Both the position numbers and the translations under genes were made by a program. A stretch of DNA of 64,000 bases from Mucilaginibacter phenanthrenivorans (lineage in GTDB: Bacteria > Bacteroidota > Bacteroidia > Sphingobacteriales > Sphingobacteriaceae), in assembly GCF_024721155.1 (NCBI RefSeq), contig NZ_JAHVAP010000012.1, positions 186,001-250,000 on the forward strand. Reading direction: 5' to 3'. Position 1 is the first letter of the stretch. Every line of letters starts with the position of its first letter. Shown here piece after piece: positions 9,496 through 16,878 of the stretch. A model generated the notes under the pieces. The model was given only the letters and a program-made list of their open reading frames with translations, searched no databases and was not told where the DNA came from.

Positions 9496-10588
9496 TCAAC
9501 TCTTCGGCCCGCCGAACTCCATTAAATAGGCTTTCAGGAAATCATCCAGGTCGCCGTCAAGTACGCCGGCGGCGTTTGATGTTTCGTGATCTGTGCGGAG
9601 GTCCTTAACCAGCTTATAAGGGTGCAGCACGTAGTTACGGATCTGCGAGCCCCATTCAATCTTTTTCTTGTTGCCTTCAACCGCGTTGCTCAGCTCCATG
9701 CGCTTGCGCATCTCCGCCTCATACAACTGCGACTTCAGTAACCTGATCGCATTCTCCTTGTTCTGCAACTGTGAGCGCGATTCCTGGTTCTTGATAATGA
9801 TTCCCGACGGCTTGTGATATAAACGCACCGCAGTTTCCACCTTGTTTACGTTTTGTCCGCCTGCGCCGCCTGAACGGAAGGTTTCAAATTCAATATCCGC
9901 ATCCTTTACCTCAATCTCGATGGTATCATCAACCAGCGGGTAAACATACACCGACGCAAACGACGTATGGCGTTTGGCATTGGAGTCGAACGGAGAGATG
10001 CGGACGAGACGGTGAACGCCGTTTTCGCCTTTGAGGTAGCCGTAGGTAAAGTCGCCCTCAATTTGCAGGGTAACGGTTTTTACACCGGCAACGTCGCCTT
10101 CCTGGAAATCCTGTTCGGTAACCTTGTAGCCATGCTTTTCGCCCCACATAATATACATGCGCATTAGCATGCCGGCCCAGTCGCAGCTTTCGGTGCCGCC
10201 TGCGCCTGCGGTAATCTGTAGTACGGCGTTAAACTGGTCCTCCTCAGCCGAGAGCATGTTCTTGAACTCAAGCTCTTCAACCTCTTTTATTGCGGCGTTA
10301 TATTGCTCCTGCATTTCGGCTTCGGTAGCATCACCCGCCTGGAAGAATTCATAAAGCACCCCGGTATCCTCCACCGTGGCCAATACCTTCTGAAAGGCGT
10401 CGGTCCAAACTTTTTTGGTTTTGATGGAGGCCAGCACCTTTTCGGCTTCCTTGGGGTGATCCCAAAAATGGGGGCCAATCGTTATATCCTGTTCAATTTG
10501 CAGTGCATCGAGTTTCTTATCGATGTCAAAGATGCCTCCTCAGGGAAGTTATTCTATCCCTTAAATCCTGAACTTGTTCTTTAGTCAT
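9496..10588 (-). CDS. prfB: Peptide chain release factor 2 (programmed +1 frameshift)
   Basis: RF2 releases finished peptides at UGA and UAA stop codons. The gene is in two frames. The first begins at ATG 10588-10586 (MTKEQVQDLRDRITSLRRHL) and hits an in-frame TGA at 10528-10526. A +1 shift at CTT-TGA-C resumes the main frame with DIDKKLDALQ and ends at 9496. The joined product is about 363 aa, the normal RF2 length. The SPF stop-recognition motif (RISPFDSN) and the catalytic GGQ loop (SGGAGGQNVNKV) are present. Starting at 10437 instead would lose the N-terminal domain. The frameshift gives autoregulation: low RF2 lets ribosomes pause at UGA and shift. Confidence 0.96.
10525..10540 (-). promoter_or_regulatory. 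RF2 programmed +1 frameshift site
   Basis: On the minus strand the order is AGGAGG (10540-10535), a CAT codon, then CTT TGA C (10531-10525). This is the classical RF2 arrangement: an internal Shine-Dalgarno-like element three bases before the CUU slip codon, the UGA stop and a following C that weakens termination. Confidence 0.95.
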
Positions 10589-10592
10589 GCAG

Positions 10593-10600
10593 CAAATATA
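10593..10600 (-). promoter_or_regulatory. Probable promoter -7 box for prfB, very close to the start codon
   Basis: On the minus strand TATATTTG matches TAnnTTTG exactly and ends four bases before the prfB ATG at 10588. Transcription from it would begin at or next to the start codon, giving a leaderless or nearly leaderless mRNA. Confidence 0.6.
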
Positions 10601-10744
10601 ATGGTTTATGGGGAAAAGAGGTGGGGTTAGGGGTGAACTGTGTTTATATGCTGATTAGCGGCGAAACGTGGGACTGTCCGCTGCTTCGATTTTCCTAAAT
10701 TTTAGCTTTATTCCTACGAAGGTTGCTTCATTCTACCACTTAAT

Positions 10745-11053
10745 GATCCTCCCGCTCATAGCCGCGGAGGCCTATTTCTTTTTTCTTGACAAAAAAAACA
10801 AGACCGAGCATAGCGAGATAATGAGCGCCATTAAAAAAACAAACAAAACGCGAATAACATCAAGTCACCAGAAAGGCCTCTTGGCGCACGAGGCCTTTTC
10901 AGCACAAATCCGAAAAAACCACGGGCCGGAATCTTTTTGCAGTGAGACCCTTTCAGGCGAAGAACCATTATGCAAAAATTTCCTATGCCCTTTCCCACCT
11001 CTTAAGGCCACCTGTTTTTCCGGATTTCTTCCGAGGCTTGTCTGCTGACGGGG
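10745..11053 (+). repeat. About 310-bp dispersed non-coding repeat, copy A
   Basis: First of four long copies (others 12584-12895, 15355-15665 and 16475-16736, the last two inverted) plus a fragment at 13006-13078. The element begins GATCCTCCCGCTCA, contains the block GACCGAGCATAGCGAGATAA and the block GGCCTTTTCAGCACAAA, and ends CTTGTCTGCTGACGGGG. In this copy the central hairpin around CTTGA is poorly paired. Reading frames across it are repeat-derived and not supported as genes. Confidence 0.85.
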
Positions 11054-11112
11054 AATTCATTTTGGAAACCATAATCTTTTGTACGAGAACTTAAAAACCA
11101 AAGCTATTTAGT

Positions 11113-11215
11113 GTTCGGGTATGCACAAAGCTCTTCCCTCCCCCTAAAATTAGGGGGGGAGGTGTCTCCGCGAGGAGACGGAGGGGGTAAAATCGGGTGT
11201 CCCAAAAGTTCACCG
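11113..11215 (+). repeat. Double-hairpin GC-rich repeat, copy 1
   Basis: Contains GGTATGCACAAAGCTCTTCC, a hairpin of CTCCCCCT type with its complement AGGGGGAG, then a second small hairpin GTCTCCGCGAGGAGAC and GGAGGGGGTAAA. Two further copies stand in tandem at 11752-12003. It lies upstream of the lipoprotein gene at 11313. Confidence 0.75.
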
Positions 11216-11312
11216 CCTCCATCGGTTGAAAAAAACACCCCATTGGTTGAAATTCCCAAATTATCTGTATCACCCGGCCAGTTTACCGCGTAAGGGTGAA
11301 AAACCAATTATT

Positions 11313-11729
11313 ATGAAAGCAAGATCTATTTTAATACTGGCCGTGATCCTGGCAAGTGTGAGCGCCTGTAAAAAGGATAAACACAACCCTCAATTAACAG
11401 GAACCTACACCGGCATGTTTGATGCAAGACCCGATCATCCTACCAATGGCGCGGCGCAACCCGGTCCGTTTGCAGTGCAGTTGATAATTTCGGGTGATAA
11501 TTTCCAGTCGGGGCAAAGTGCCGCTTATATCACGGTGGGCGGGGGTGCGGTACAGGCAACCGGCAGCACCCTAAATTTTACCGATCTCGAAGCCTTTCCC
11601 GACAATACCTCCATTAATTCAGAAGCGGCCCTGAGCAACAGTTATAGCTATACCCTTAAGGGCGATAGCCTGTTGTTCAGCAAAACCGAGTTAAATGTAA
11701 CCTATACCTATAAGCTGAAGAAACAGTAA
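11313..11729 (+). CDS. Small lipoprotein of unknown function
   Basis: A 138-aa protein with a lipoprotein signal peptide (MKARSILILAVILASVSAC, lipid attachment at C19), so it should be anchored to a membrane facing the periplasm or outside. I chose ATG 11313 because it places the signal peptide at the N terminus; an upstream in-frame extension to 11226 reads through the repeat. The mature part is beta-rich (GTYTGMFDA, AYITVGGGAVQATG, SYSYTLKGDSLLFSK, TYTYKLKKQ), like small Bacteroidota lipocalin-like or beta-sandwich lipoproteins. No enzyme motif is visible. It is flanked on both sides by repeats and has no operon partner. Confidence 0.8.
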   Translation: MKARSILILAVILASVSACKKDKHNPQLTGTYTGMFDARPDHPTNGAAQPGPFAVQLIISGDNFQSGQSAAYITVGGGAVQATGSTLNFTDLEAFPDNTSINSEAALSNSYSYTLKGDSLLFSKTELNVTYTYKLKKQ

Positions 11730-11751
11730 GGGGCGGCCCTGCACGGACAGG

Positions 11752-12003
11752 AAAGTTCAGGTATACCGCTAATCAGCAACCCCCTGGGTATCCAAAAAGC
11801 TCTTCTCTCCCCCTAAGTTAGGGGGAGGTGTCTCCGCGAGGAGACGGAGGGGGTAAACCCGCCTGCAAGTCGGGTGCCCGAAAAGTTCAACTATACCGCT
11901 AACCCCAGCAGCCCCTGGGTATCCAACAAGCTCTTCCCTTCCCCTAATTTAGGGGGAGGTGTCTCTGCGAGGAGACGGAGGGGGTAAGCGCGCCTCCAAA
12001 GCC
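11752..12003 (+). repeat. Tandem double-hairpin repeat, copies 2 and 3
   Basis: Two direct repeat units of about 130 bases follow each other (11752 and about 11882 onward). Each has AAAGTTCA, TATACCGCTAA, CCCCTGGGTATCCAA, AAGCTCTTC, then the two hairpins CCCCTAA/AGGGGGAG and GTCTC...GAGAC, and GGAGGGGGTAA. They match the single copy at 11113-11215. No gene is seen in this gap. Confidence 0.8.
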
Positions 12004-12062
12004 CTACGGGGATTGGAGGCACTATTTCGTTGTTTTGTGATTTATACGCTAATTTTACTGAC

Positions 12063-12401
12063 ATGATAGATTATAATAACCGATCCTTCTCTACAATTAG
12101 CAACACAGACAATGGAGAGACCTCCTCTGAAACAATTTTCCATTATGTGCAAAGTGGTAAAATAATAACGGCCGCATACTCCGGTGGAAAAATTAAGCTA
12201 GGGCATTTAATAGGAGTGGTAAATGAAGACGGTGTAATTGATATTAGATATCACCAGGTGAATGAGGAAGGAAAACTCATGACAGGGATTTGCAGATCAG
12301 TTCCGGAAGTTCTAAAAAACAATAAGATTAGGCTTCATGAAACCTGGCAGTGGACTTCTGGTGATCATTCCAATGGTAAATCTATAATCGAGGAAATTTA
12401 A
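12063..12401 (+). CDS. Small conserved protein, 'N-acetylglutamate synthase-like' family name
   Basis: A 112-aa soluble protein starting MIDYNNRSFSTISNTDNGET and ending TWQWTSGDHSNGKSIIEEI. The series of short beta hairpins (ETIFHYVQSGKI, AAYSGGKIKLGHLIGVV, DIRYHQVNEEGKLMTGICRS) resembles, from memory, short proteins often labelled n-acetylglutamate synthase in databases. It has no GNAT acetyltransferase motif, so that name is probably a mislabel. ATG 12063 is preferred over an upstream extension because the family begins at this point. It sits alone between repeat blocks. Confidence 0.75.
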   Translation: MIDYNNRSFSTISNTDNGETSSETIFHYVQSGKIITAAYSGGKIKLGHLIGVVNEDGVIDIRYHQVNEEGKLMTGICRSVPEVLKNNKIRLHETWQWTSGDHSNGKSIIEEI

Positions 12402-12583
12402 TTATGTAACAATTTGTTAGGGTTGAACTTCCGCCCTCGCGGATTCCTGAAAGTGCCCCCCTTCGACGCTTGCTTAGTGTGCGACAGAAATTATACGCTA
12501 CTCATGCATTTCTGCAAACCATCGCAGGGTTCTCTGCGAAAGTCTTTCGGAGACAAGATGTAGCTGCACTCTTCCACCTAATA

Positions 12584-12895
12584 ATCCTCCCGCTCATGGC
12601 CGCGGAGGCCTAGTTACTTTTGGCTTGATCCAAAAGTAACCAGACCGAGCATAGCGAGATAATGAGTGCCTTAAAAAAACAAACCGCCCACGAATAACAT
12701 CAAGTCAGCAGAAATGCTTCTTGGCGCACGAGGCCTTTTCAGCACAAATCCCCAAAAGCTGCGGGGCTGGAATCTTTTTGCCGGACTACCTTTTCCAACG
12801 CACACCTTTTATGCAAAAATCTCCTATGCCCCAGCCCATCTCTGCAGGTCGGCAGCTTTTTCGGATTTCTACCGAAGCTTGTCTGCTGACGGGGG
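12584..12895 (+). repeat. About 310-bp dispersed non-coding repeat, copy B
   Basis: Same family and orientation as 10745-11053. Here the central hairpin is perfect: GTTACTTTTGG, loop CTTGAT, CCAAAAGTAAC. The downstream blocks GACCGAGCATAGCGAGATAA and AACATCAAGTCAGC and the end CTTGTCTGCTGACGGGGG are kept. The gap 12402-13156 holds no supported gene. Confidence 0.85.
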
Positions 12896-13005
12896 AAAGC
12901 TTTTGCAACCCCAAATCATTTTGCTGAACCAAAAACAAAAGCGGGCAATGGCCTGACAGAAAAGCGGGCCGGGGAGTCTGGCATGCAGCGGGGAAGCTTT
13001 TTTCT

Positions 13006-13078
13006 GTCTTGATTTTTTTGGTCCTTTTTGTATCAAGACAAAAAGGACTAGCCCCCGCGGCAACTGAGCGGGAGGATG
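13006..13078 (-). repeat. Fragment of the 310-bp repeat family (copy E)
   Basis: In inverted orientation this carries only the outer end of the element: CATCCTCCCGCTCA, a GC-rich small hairpin, then GTCCTTTTTGT, loop CTTGAT, ACAAAAAGGAC. It matches the copy at 16475-16736 most closely and then diverges. Confidence 0.7.
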
Positions 13079-13156
13079 CCCAAGTTCATCCAATACAACC
13101 CCGGGTTTATACCCACATGCCTGCCAACTAAAAACCGCCAACTTTTTACCCCCCTC

Positions 13157-13570
13157 CTACATCCTTGCCGTTTTAATAAAGGCGTTTAACATTTTAACGG
13201 CCAGGTGCTTGTCCTGGATGTCGTTTGCCGGACTGGTTGCCGGGTCCAGGTATTTTTTGAACGGCGTATTGCCGATGGCGCCGATGGATTTAAAGCCCAT
13301 GGCCCATTCGGGGAAGTTTCTATTTGCCAGGGGGCCGCTTGCTATTTCGGTGATGCCGCGGTGGCGTTCGTCGAGGGAGATTTTTTTATAGGTTTCCAGT
13401 ACGGCGGCTTCCTCGCCTTCCAATAACTGGATAAAGTTTCCATCCGCATACAACAGCAGGCCGGTTATGCTGTTGCGGTTGTTATTCCTACTACAGGCTG
13501 CCAGCAACTCGATTAAGTCGCTATCAGTAAACCAGTTAACGCCGGCGCTCAGGTATAGTATAAAGTACAT
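13157..13570 (-). CDS. BLUF-domain blue-light photoreceptor protein
   Basis: A 137-aa protein made almost wholly of a BLUF domain, which binds FAD and senses blue light. Residues match the known flavin site with a constant offset of 15 from AppA: Y6, N30, Q48, W89 and M91 correspond to Y21, N45, Q63, W104 and M106. The segments NSITGLLLYADGNFIQLLEGE and FPEWAMGF are diagnostic. No output domain is attached, only a short helical tail after residue 100, so it must act through a partner protein, as in short BLUF proteins. It stands alone among repeats with no obvious partner next to it. Confidence 0.92.
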   Translation of the reverse strand: MYFILYLSAGVNWFTDSDLIELLAACSRNNNRNSITGLLLYADGNFIQLLEGEEAAVLETYKKISLDERHRGITEIASGPLANRNFPEWAMGFKSIGAIGNTPFKKYLDPATSPANDIQDKHLAVKMLNAFIKTARM

Positions 13571-13756
13571 GTTTTAAAGTTTTTCCCGGTCTTAATTAAC
13601 CGGCCACATGGTGTAACGCGGGTAATGCAAAGATCCTGCCTGAGTTAAAACCACCGGACAACCCAAAAAAACTCCCGACGCAAAAGGACTGCTACTACCA
13701 ACTGCTTACTGCTACTTTTCCAAAGAATGGCATTGCCTGCGGCCCGGGCTGTACGT

Positions 13757-13848
13757 TCATACGCCTACAGCCCTTAGGCGCAATTGCTGCAAACCATCAA
13801 CCCGCTGCAAGATCACTGCCCACTGCCAACTACAAACTGCATACTGAA
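13757..13848 (-). repeat. Dispersed repeat, inverted partner of 4741-4830
   Basis: Reverse-complement match to the repeat behind hsdR: GTTCATACG, CCTTAGGCGCAATTGCTGC, AAACCATCAACCC, CACTGCCAACTACAAACTGC. The remaining gap between the BLUF gene and the DUF1304 gene shows no gene. Confidence 0.7.
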
Positions 13849-14058
13849 CAAAGGCCGGTATCCACTGCCATCCCTAATGCTCGCATCGGGGTTAATAAAA
13901 ATTCGCCCCCTGCTGTTGCAAATAGCCTCAGCGCCAGGCCATCCTGACCCTTTGACCCTTCCTGCTGCTCCTTACATGGCAATAATTTTTTAGATTGGTG
14001 ATATTTGTATAATGTTGAAGATTTAACATAATTTTATAAAAATCAACCTTACGCCACC

Positions 14059-14424
14059 ATGAAACTTGTTGCATTAATATTAATAGCCCTGGTTGCTGTT
14101 GAACATTTTTATATTTTATGGATAGAAATGTTTGCATGGACCACTAAAGGCCGGTCGACTTTTAAAAGCTTCCCCGCAGAATTATTTGAGCCAACCCGGG
14201 GCCTCGCGGCCAACCAGGGGCTTTACAATGGTTTTCTTGCTTCGGGTTTAATATGGGCTTTGCTGATTAATGATCCGTTATGGTCAAAAAATGTGGCGAT
14301 ATTCTTTTTAAGCTGCGTGGTAACTGCTGGTTTATATGGGGGCCTCACGGCCGGAAAAGTAATTTTTATCAAGCAAATGCTCCCTGCTGTTATAGCCCTG
14401 TGTGCTGTGATAGTGTGGATGTAA
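14059..14424 (+). CDS. DUF1304 family membrane protein
   Basis: A 121-aa inner-membrane protein with four predicted helices (about 3-22, 55-72, 78-97 and 102-120). The family pattern is visible: a first helix containing EHFYILWIEMFAW, then the loop FPAELFEPTRGLAANQGLYNGFLA and the GLYGGLTAGK segment. This is the DUF1304 (YqjF-like) family, whose function is not established; I infer no substrate. The ATG at 14059 follows an AT-rich stretch after the repeat zone and the gene has no same-strand partner. Confidence 0.88.
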   Translation: MKLVALILIALVAVEHFYILWIEMFAWTTKGRSTFKSFPAELFEPTRGLAANQGLYNGFLASGLIWALLINDPLWSKNVAIFFLSCVVTAGLYGGLTAGKVIFIKQMLPAVIALCAVIVWM

Positions 14425-14716
14425 GACGATCATTTGTTTTCTGCCCCTGCTGACGCAAGCGTTTTTCCGCTGCCGCACAGCGTCCTCGCTTGTGGCCCGA
14501 GTTTAGGTAACCACGTTGCACAGCAGCACAATTTTTAATTGCCCTACACTCTCCCCACGTAATTATACGCATCCCATAACCCGTGATTTTACCTATAAGA
14601 ACAGGTACCCGCCCTATTGCCGGGGAAGCCGGGGCAAGCTACCTTCACCTGTACAAAAAGCAATAATTATACAGGCCGGGCAGGGGAACCGCAATCGGCC
14701 CCATTAACATACTGTT

Positions 14717-14959
14717 ATGACAACCGCTGTTCAAAACGACTCCCACGGAGTAAACTTTATCAACCAAACCACCATTTACGTGTCGACCCGGTCCCGGCTC
14801 AACGACGAGCAAACCCGGGGCATCACCAACGAGCTGCTGCGCATCATCGGAACCACAAACCACACCCACGACGTCACGTTCCGCTTCATCGACGAGGACA
14901 ACCTCACCCAGGCCCACGCCTCTGTTGATGATAAGCTTCGGGTTTCGGTGAATAATTGA
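14717..14959 (+). CDS. Small hypothetical protein
   Basis: A possible 80-aa soluble protein that I do not recognise. It reads as strand-helix-strand (TTIYVSTRSRL, DEQTRGITNELLRIIG, DVTFRFIDEDNL) with normal amino-acid use, which favours a real gene over chance. There is no signal peptide or clear ribosome-binding site, and overlapping long frames exist on the other strand. It lies in a gene-poor, repeat-rich stretch. The 292 bases before it show no feature. Confidence 0.5.
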   Translation: MTTAVQNDSHGVNFINQTTIYVSTRSRLNDEQTRGITNELLRIIGTTNHTHDVTFRFIDEDNLTQAHASVDDKLRVSVNN

Positions 14960-15063
14960 GCTCCTTGCTAATCGCATGTAAAAACCTGGCGCTGAAACCC
15001 CTCCCTGTACCCTTCCCGGTGGCTACCGTGTACCAACATCTTTTGTCAGTCATATTTTTCCTG

Positions 15064-15248
15064 CCCCATAGGGTCTACCGCTTTGTAGCTAATGGGAAGA
15101 AAAATGTTTTGCCCCGTAGGTGGCTACCCTTTACCATCATTTCCGGCACGATGCGGGTACGATGGTTACAAATCTAACGGCTGGGTAGCCTCCATGAGGC
15201 AAAATCTTAATCAACGTTTTTCTACAAAGCGATAGAGCCTACGGCTCA
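15064..15248. repeat. Large inverted repeat, copy 1 (family also at 43745-43970)
   Basis: Left arm CCCCATAGGGTCTACCGCTT with TTTTGCCCCGTAGG and GGCTACCC, and a right arm that is its imperfect complement (GGGTAGCCTCCATGAGGC, TCTACAAAGCGATAGAGCC, TACGG). The arms are about 65 bases. The same arrangement recurs at 43745-43970. Confidence 0.75.
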
Positions 15249-15354
15249 TTGTCATTCGCGTGTTCTTAAAAAATGTGTACACGGTAGCTTCCGGGGAGGC
15301 ATCCGCACGGGGCCGTCGCTTTCCAAAAGCAATAGGGTTTCCAAAAATTCCTTT

Positions 15355-15665
15355 CCCTCCGTCAGCAGACAAGCTTCGGGAGAAACCCGGAAAGGCTGCC
15401 GGCCAAGAGCGGCGGACTGGGGCATAGGAAGTTTTTGCATGCAAGGTATCAAAGCGACGGGGTCACAAGGCAAAAACATTCCAGCCCCGCAGCCTTTTCG
15501 GGTTTGTGCTGAAAAGGCCACGTGCGCAAAGAAGCATTTCGGCTGACTTGATGTTATTCGTGGGCGGTTTGTTTTTTTAAGGCACTCATTATCTCGCTAT
15601 GCTCGGTCTGGTTACTTTGTATCAAGACAAAGTAACAGCCCCCGCGCAATTGAGCGGGAGGATCA
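15355..15665 (-). repeat. About 310-bp dispersed non-coding repeat, copy C (inverted)
   Basis: Full-length inverted copy. Read on the minus strand it has GATCCTCCCGCTCA, the hairpin GTTACTTTGT with loop CTTGAT and ACAAAGTAAC, the GACCGAGCATAGCGAGATAA block, and the CTTGTCTGCTGACGGAGG end. Confidence 0.85.
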
Positions 15666-15760
15666 TCGGGTTATAATACAAAATACCATTCGAAGCTCAA
15701 CAGCCGCATTTCAATAACCCGCGTATATCACTATATTACCCCAACTTTCAATCATCAAAA

Positions 15761-16246
15761 ATGAAAAGCCTTTCCCACCTCCTTTTATTAGGCGATCCGC
15801 GCTTGTATGAAACCTGCGAACCGGTTTTGCAAACGGAGCTGCCCCTGGTTAAAGACTGGGTTGCTGACCTGGATAATGTTATGAAGGAGATCAGGCTGAA
15901 ATACAATTTCGGCAGGGCCATTGCAGCGCCGCAGCTTGGCATCATGAAACGGCTTATTTATATGAACATCGACAAGCCCGTTGTATTCATCAACCCTGTA
16001 TTAAACAACTTAAGCACCGACCTTTTTGAGCTTTGGGACGATTGCATGAGTTTCCCTAATTTGCTGGTGAAGGTAAAAAGGCACCAGTCACTAACCATAA
16101 ACTACCTCGACGAAAACTGGCACCCCCAGGAATGGAAAATGACTGGCGATTTGTCCGAACTCTTACAACACGAGTACGACCACTTGAACGGCATTTTATG
16201 CACCATGCGGGCGATAGATGAAAAATCGTTTAAATGGCGGAGTTGA
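15761..16246 (+). CDS. Divergent peptide deformylase family protein
   Basis: Peptide deformylases remove the formyl group from the N-terminal Met of new proteins using a metal held by one Cys and two His. This 161-aa protein keeps the metal site and catalytic residues: Q58 in AIAAPQLG, C95 in DDCMS, H137, E138 and H141 in QHEYDHLNG. Motif 2 departs from the usual EGCLS (here DDCMS) and motif 1 is GRAIAAPQLG rather than GVGLAAPQ. It may therefore be a secondary, specialised deformylase rather than the housekeeping enzyme, which would lie elsewhere. No fmt neighbour is present and repeats flank it on both sides. Confidence 0.85.
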   Translation: MKSLSHLLLLGDPRLYETCEPVLQTELPLVKDWVADLDNVMKEIRLKYNFGRAIAAPQLGIMKRLIYMNIDKPVVFINPVLNNLSTDLFELWDDCMSFPNLLVKVKRHQSLTINYLDENWHPQEWKMTGDLSELLQHEYDHLNGILCTMRAIDEKSFKWRS

Positions 16247-16336
16247 ATTGGATTAAGTTTGCACATGAATGAAGCCACATAAATGGACTTATTGCACATC
16301 ACATAGGAGCCCCGAAAGCCTATTTAACTTGGGATG

Positions 16337-16448
16337 GGGTGTCACCCTGAGGTACTCGAAGGGCGACGTGCGCAGTGGCCTTGTCCTCATGCTAATCAGG
16401 GCGCAAAGGCCTTTGCCCGCATGCTTCGAGTGCCTCAGCATGACACTC
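16337..16448 (+). repeat. Palindromic repeat, second copy of the 5353-5480 element
   Basis: Starts GGGTGTCACCCTGAGGTACT and ends with the near-complement GTGCCTCAGCATGACA. The middle CGACGTGCGCAGTGGCC and GCAAAGGCCTTTGCCC blocks match the copy behind tatA. Confidence 0.75.
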
Positions 16449-16474
16449 CTTTGTTAGTTCTCCAAAAACTCTTT

Positions 16475-16736
16475 CCTCCGTCAGCAGACAAGCTTCGGAA
16501 GAAACCCGGAAAGGCTGCCGGCCAAAAGCGGAGGGTTGGGGCATAGGAAGTTTTTGCATCTAAGGTATCAAAGCGACAAGGTCACAAGGCAAAAACATTC
16601 CAGCCCCGCAGCCTTTCCGGGTTTGTGCTGAAAAGGCCCCGTGCGCAAAGAAGCTTTTCGGCTGACTTGATTTTTTTGGTCCTTTTTGTATCAAGACAAA
16701 AAGGACTAGCCCCCGCGGCAAATGAGCGGGAGGATG
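16475..16736 (-). repeat. Dispersed non-coding repeat, copy D (inverted, internally deleted)
   Basis: Inverted copy of the 310-bp family that lacks about 70 internal bases (the GACCGAGCATAGCG block). The hairpin is GTCCTTTTTGT, loop CTTGAT, ACAAAAAGGAC: the loop equals that of copies B and C while the stem has changed on both sides. No gene is supported in 16247-16878. Confidence 0.85.
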
Positions 16737-16878
16737 TATAAGTTATAACACAAATACCCTTCGCAGTTCAAAAGCTGCGTTTAAGCGCCCCGCATTTTTG
16801 GCATTATCTCCAACAACTGAATATTATCCTATCTTTACCCCGCAATTATACCAACCCGGTACCCATTTACAACCCATC

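Noticed and set aside
10668..12956. Reading frames of 60-130 codons in the 310-bp repeats (for example at 10668-11048 and 12714-12956)
   Set aside because: They follow repeat copies in different frames and orientations, carry no conserved start or domain, and the repeats show RNA-type rather than codon-type conservation.
14645..14977. Minus-strand frame of 110 codons
   Set aside because: It is the mirror of the more plausible 80-aa frame at 14717 and has low-complexity Val/Gly content.
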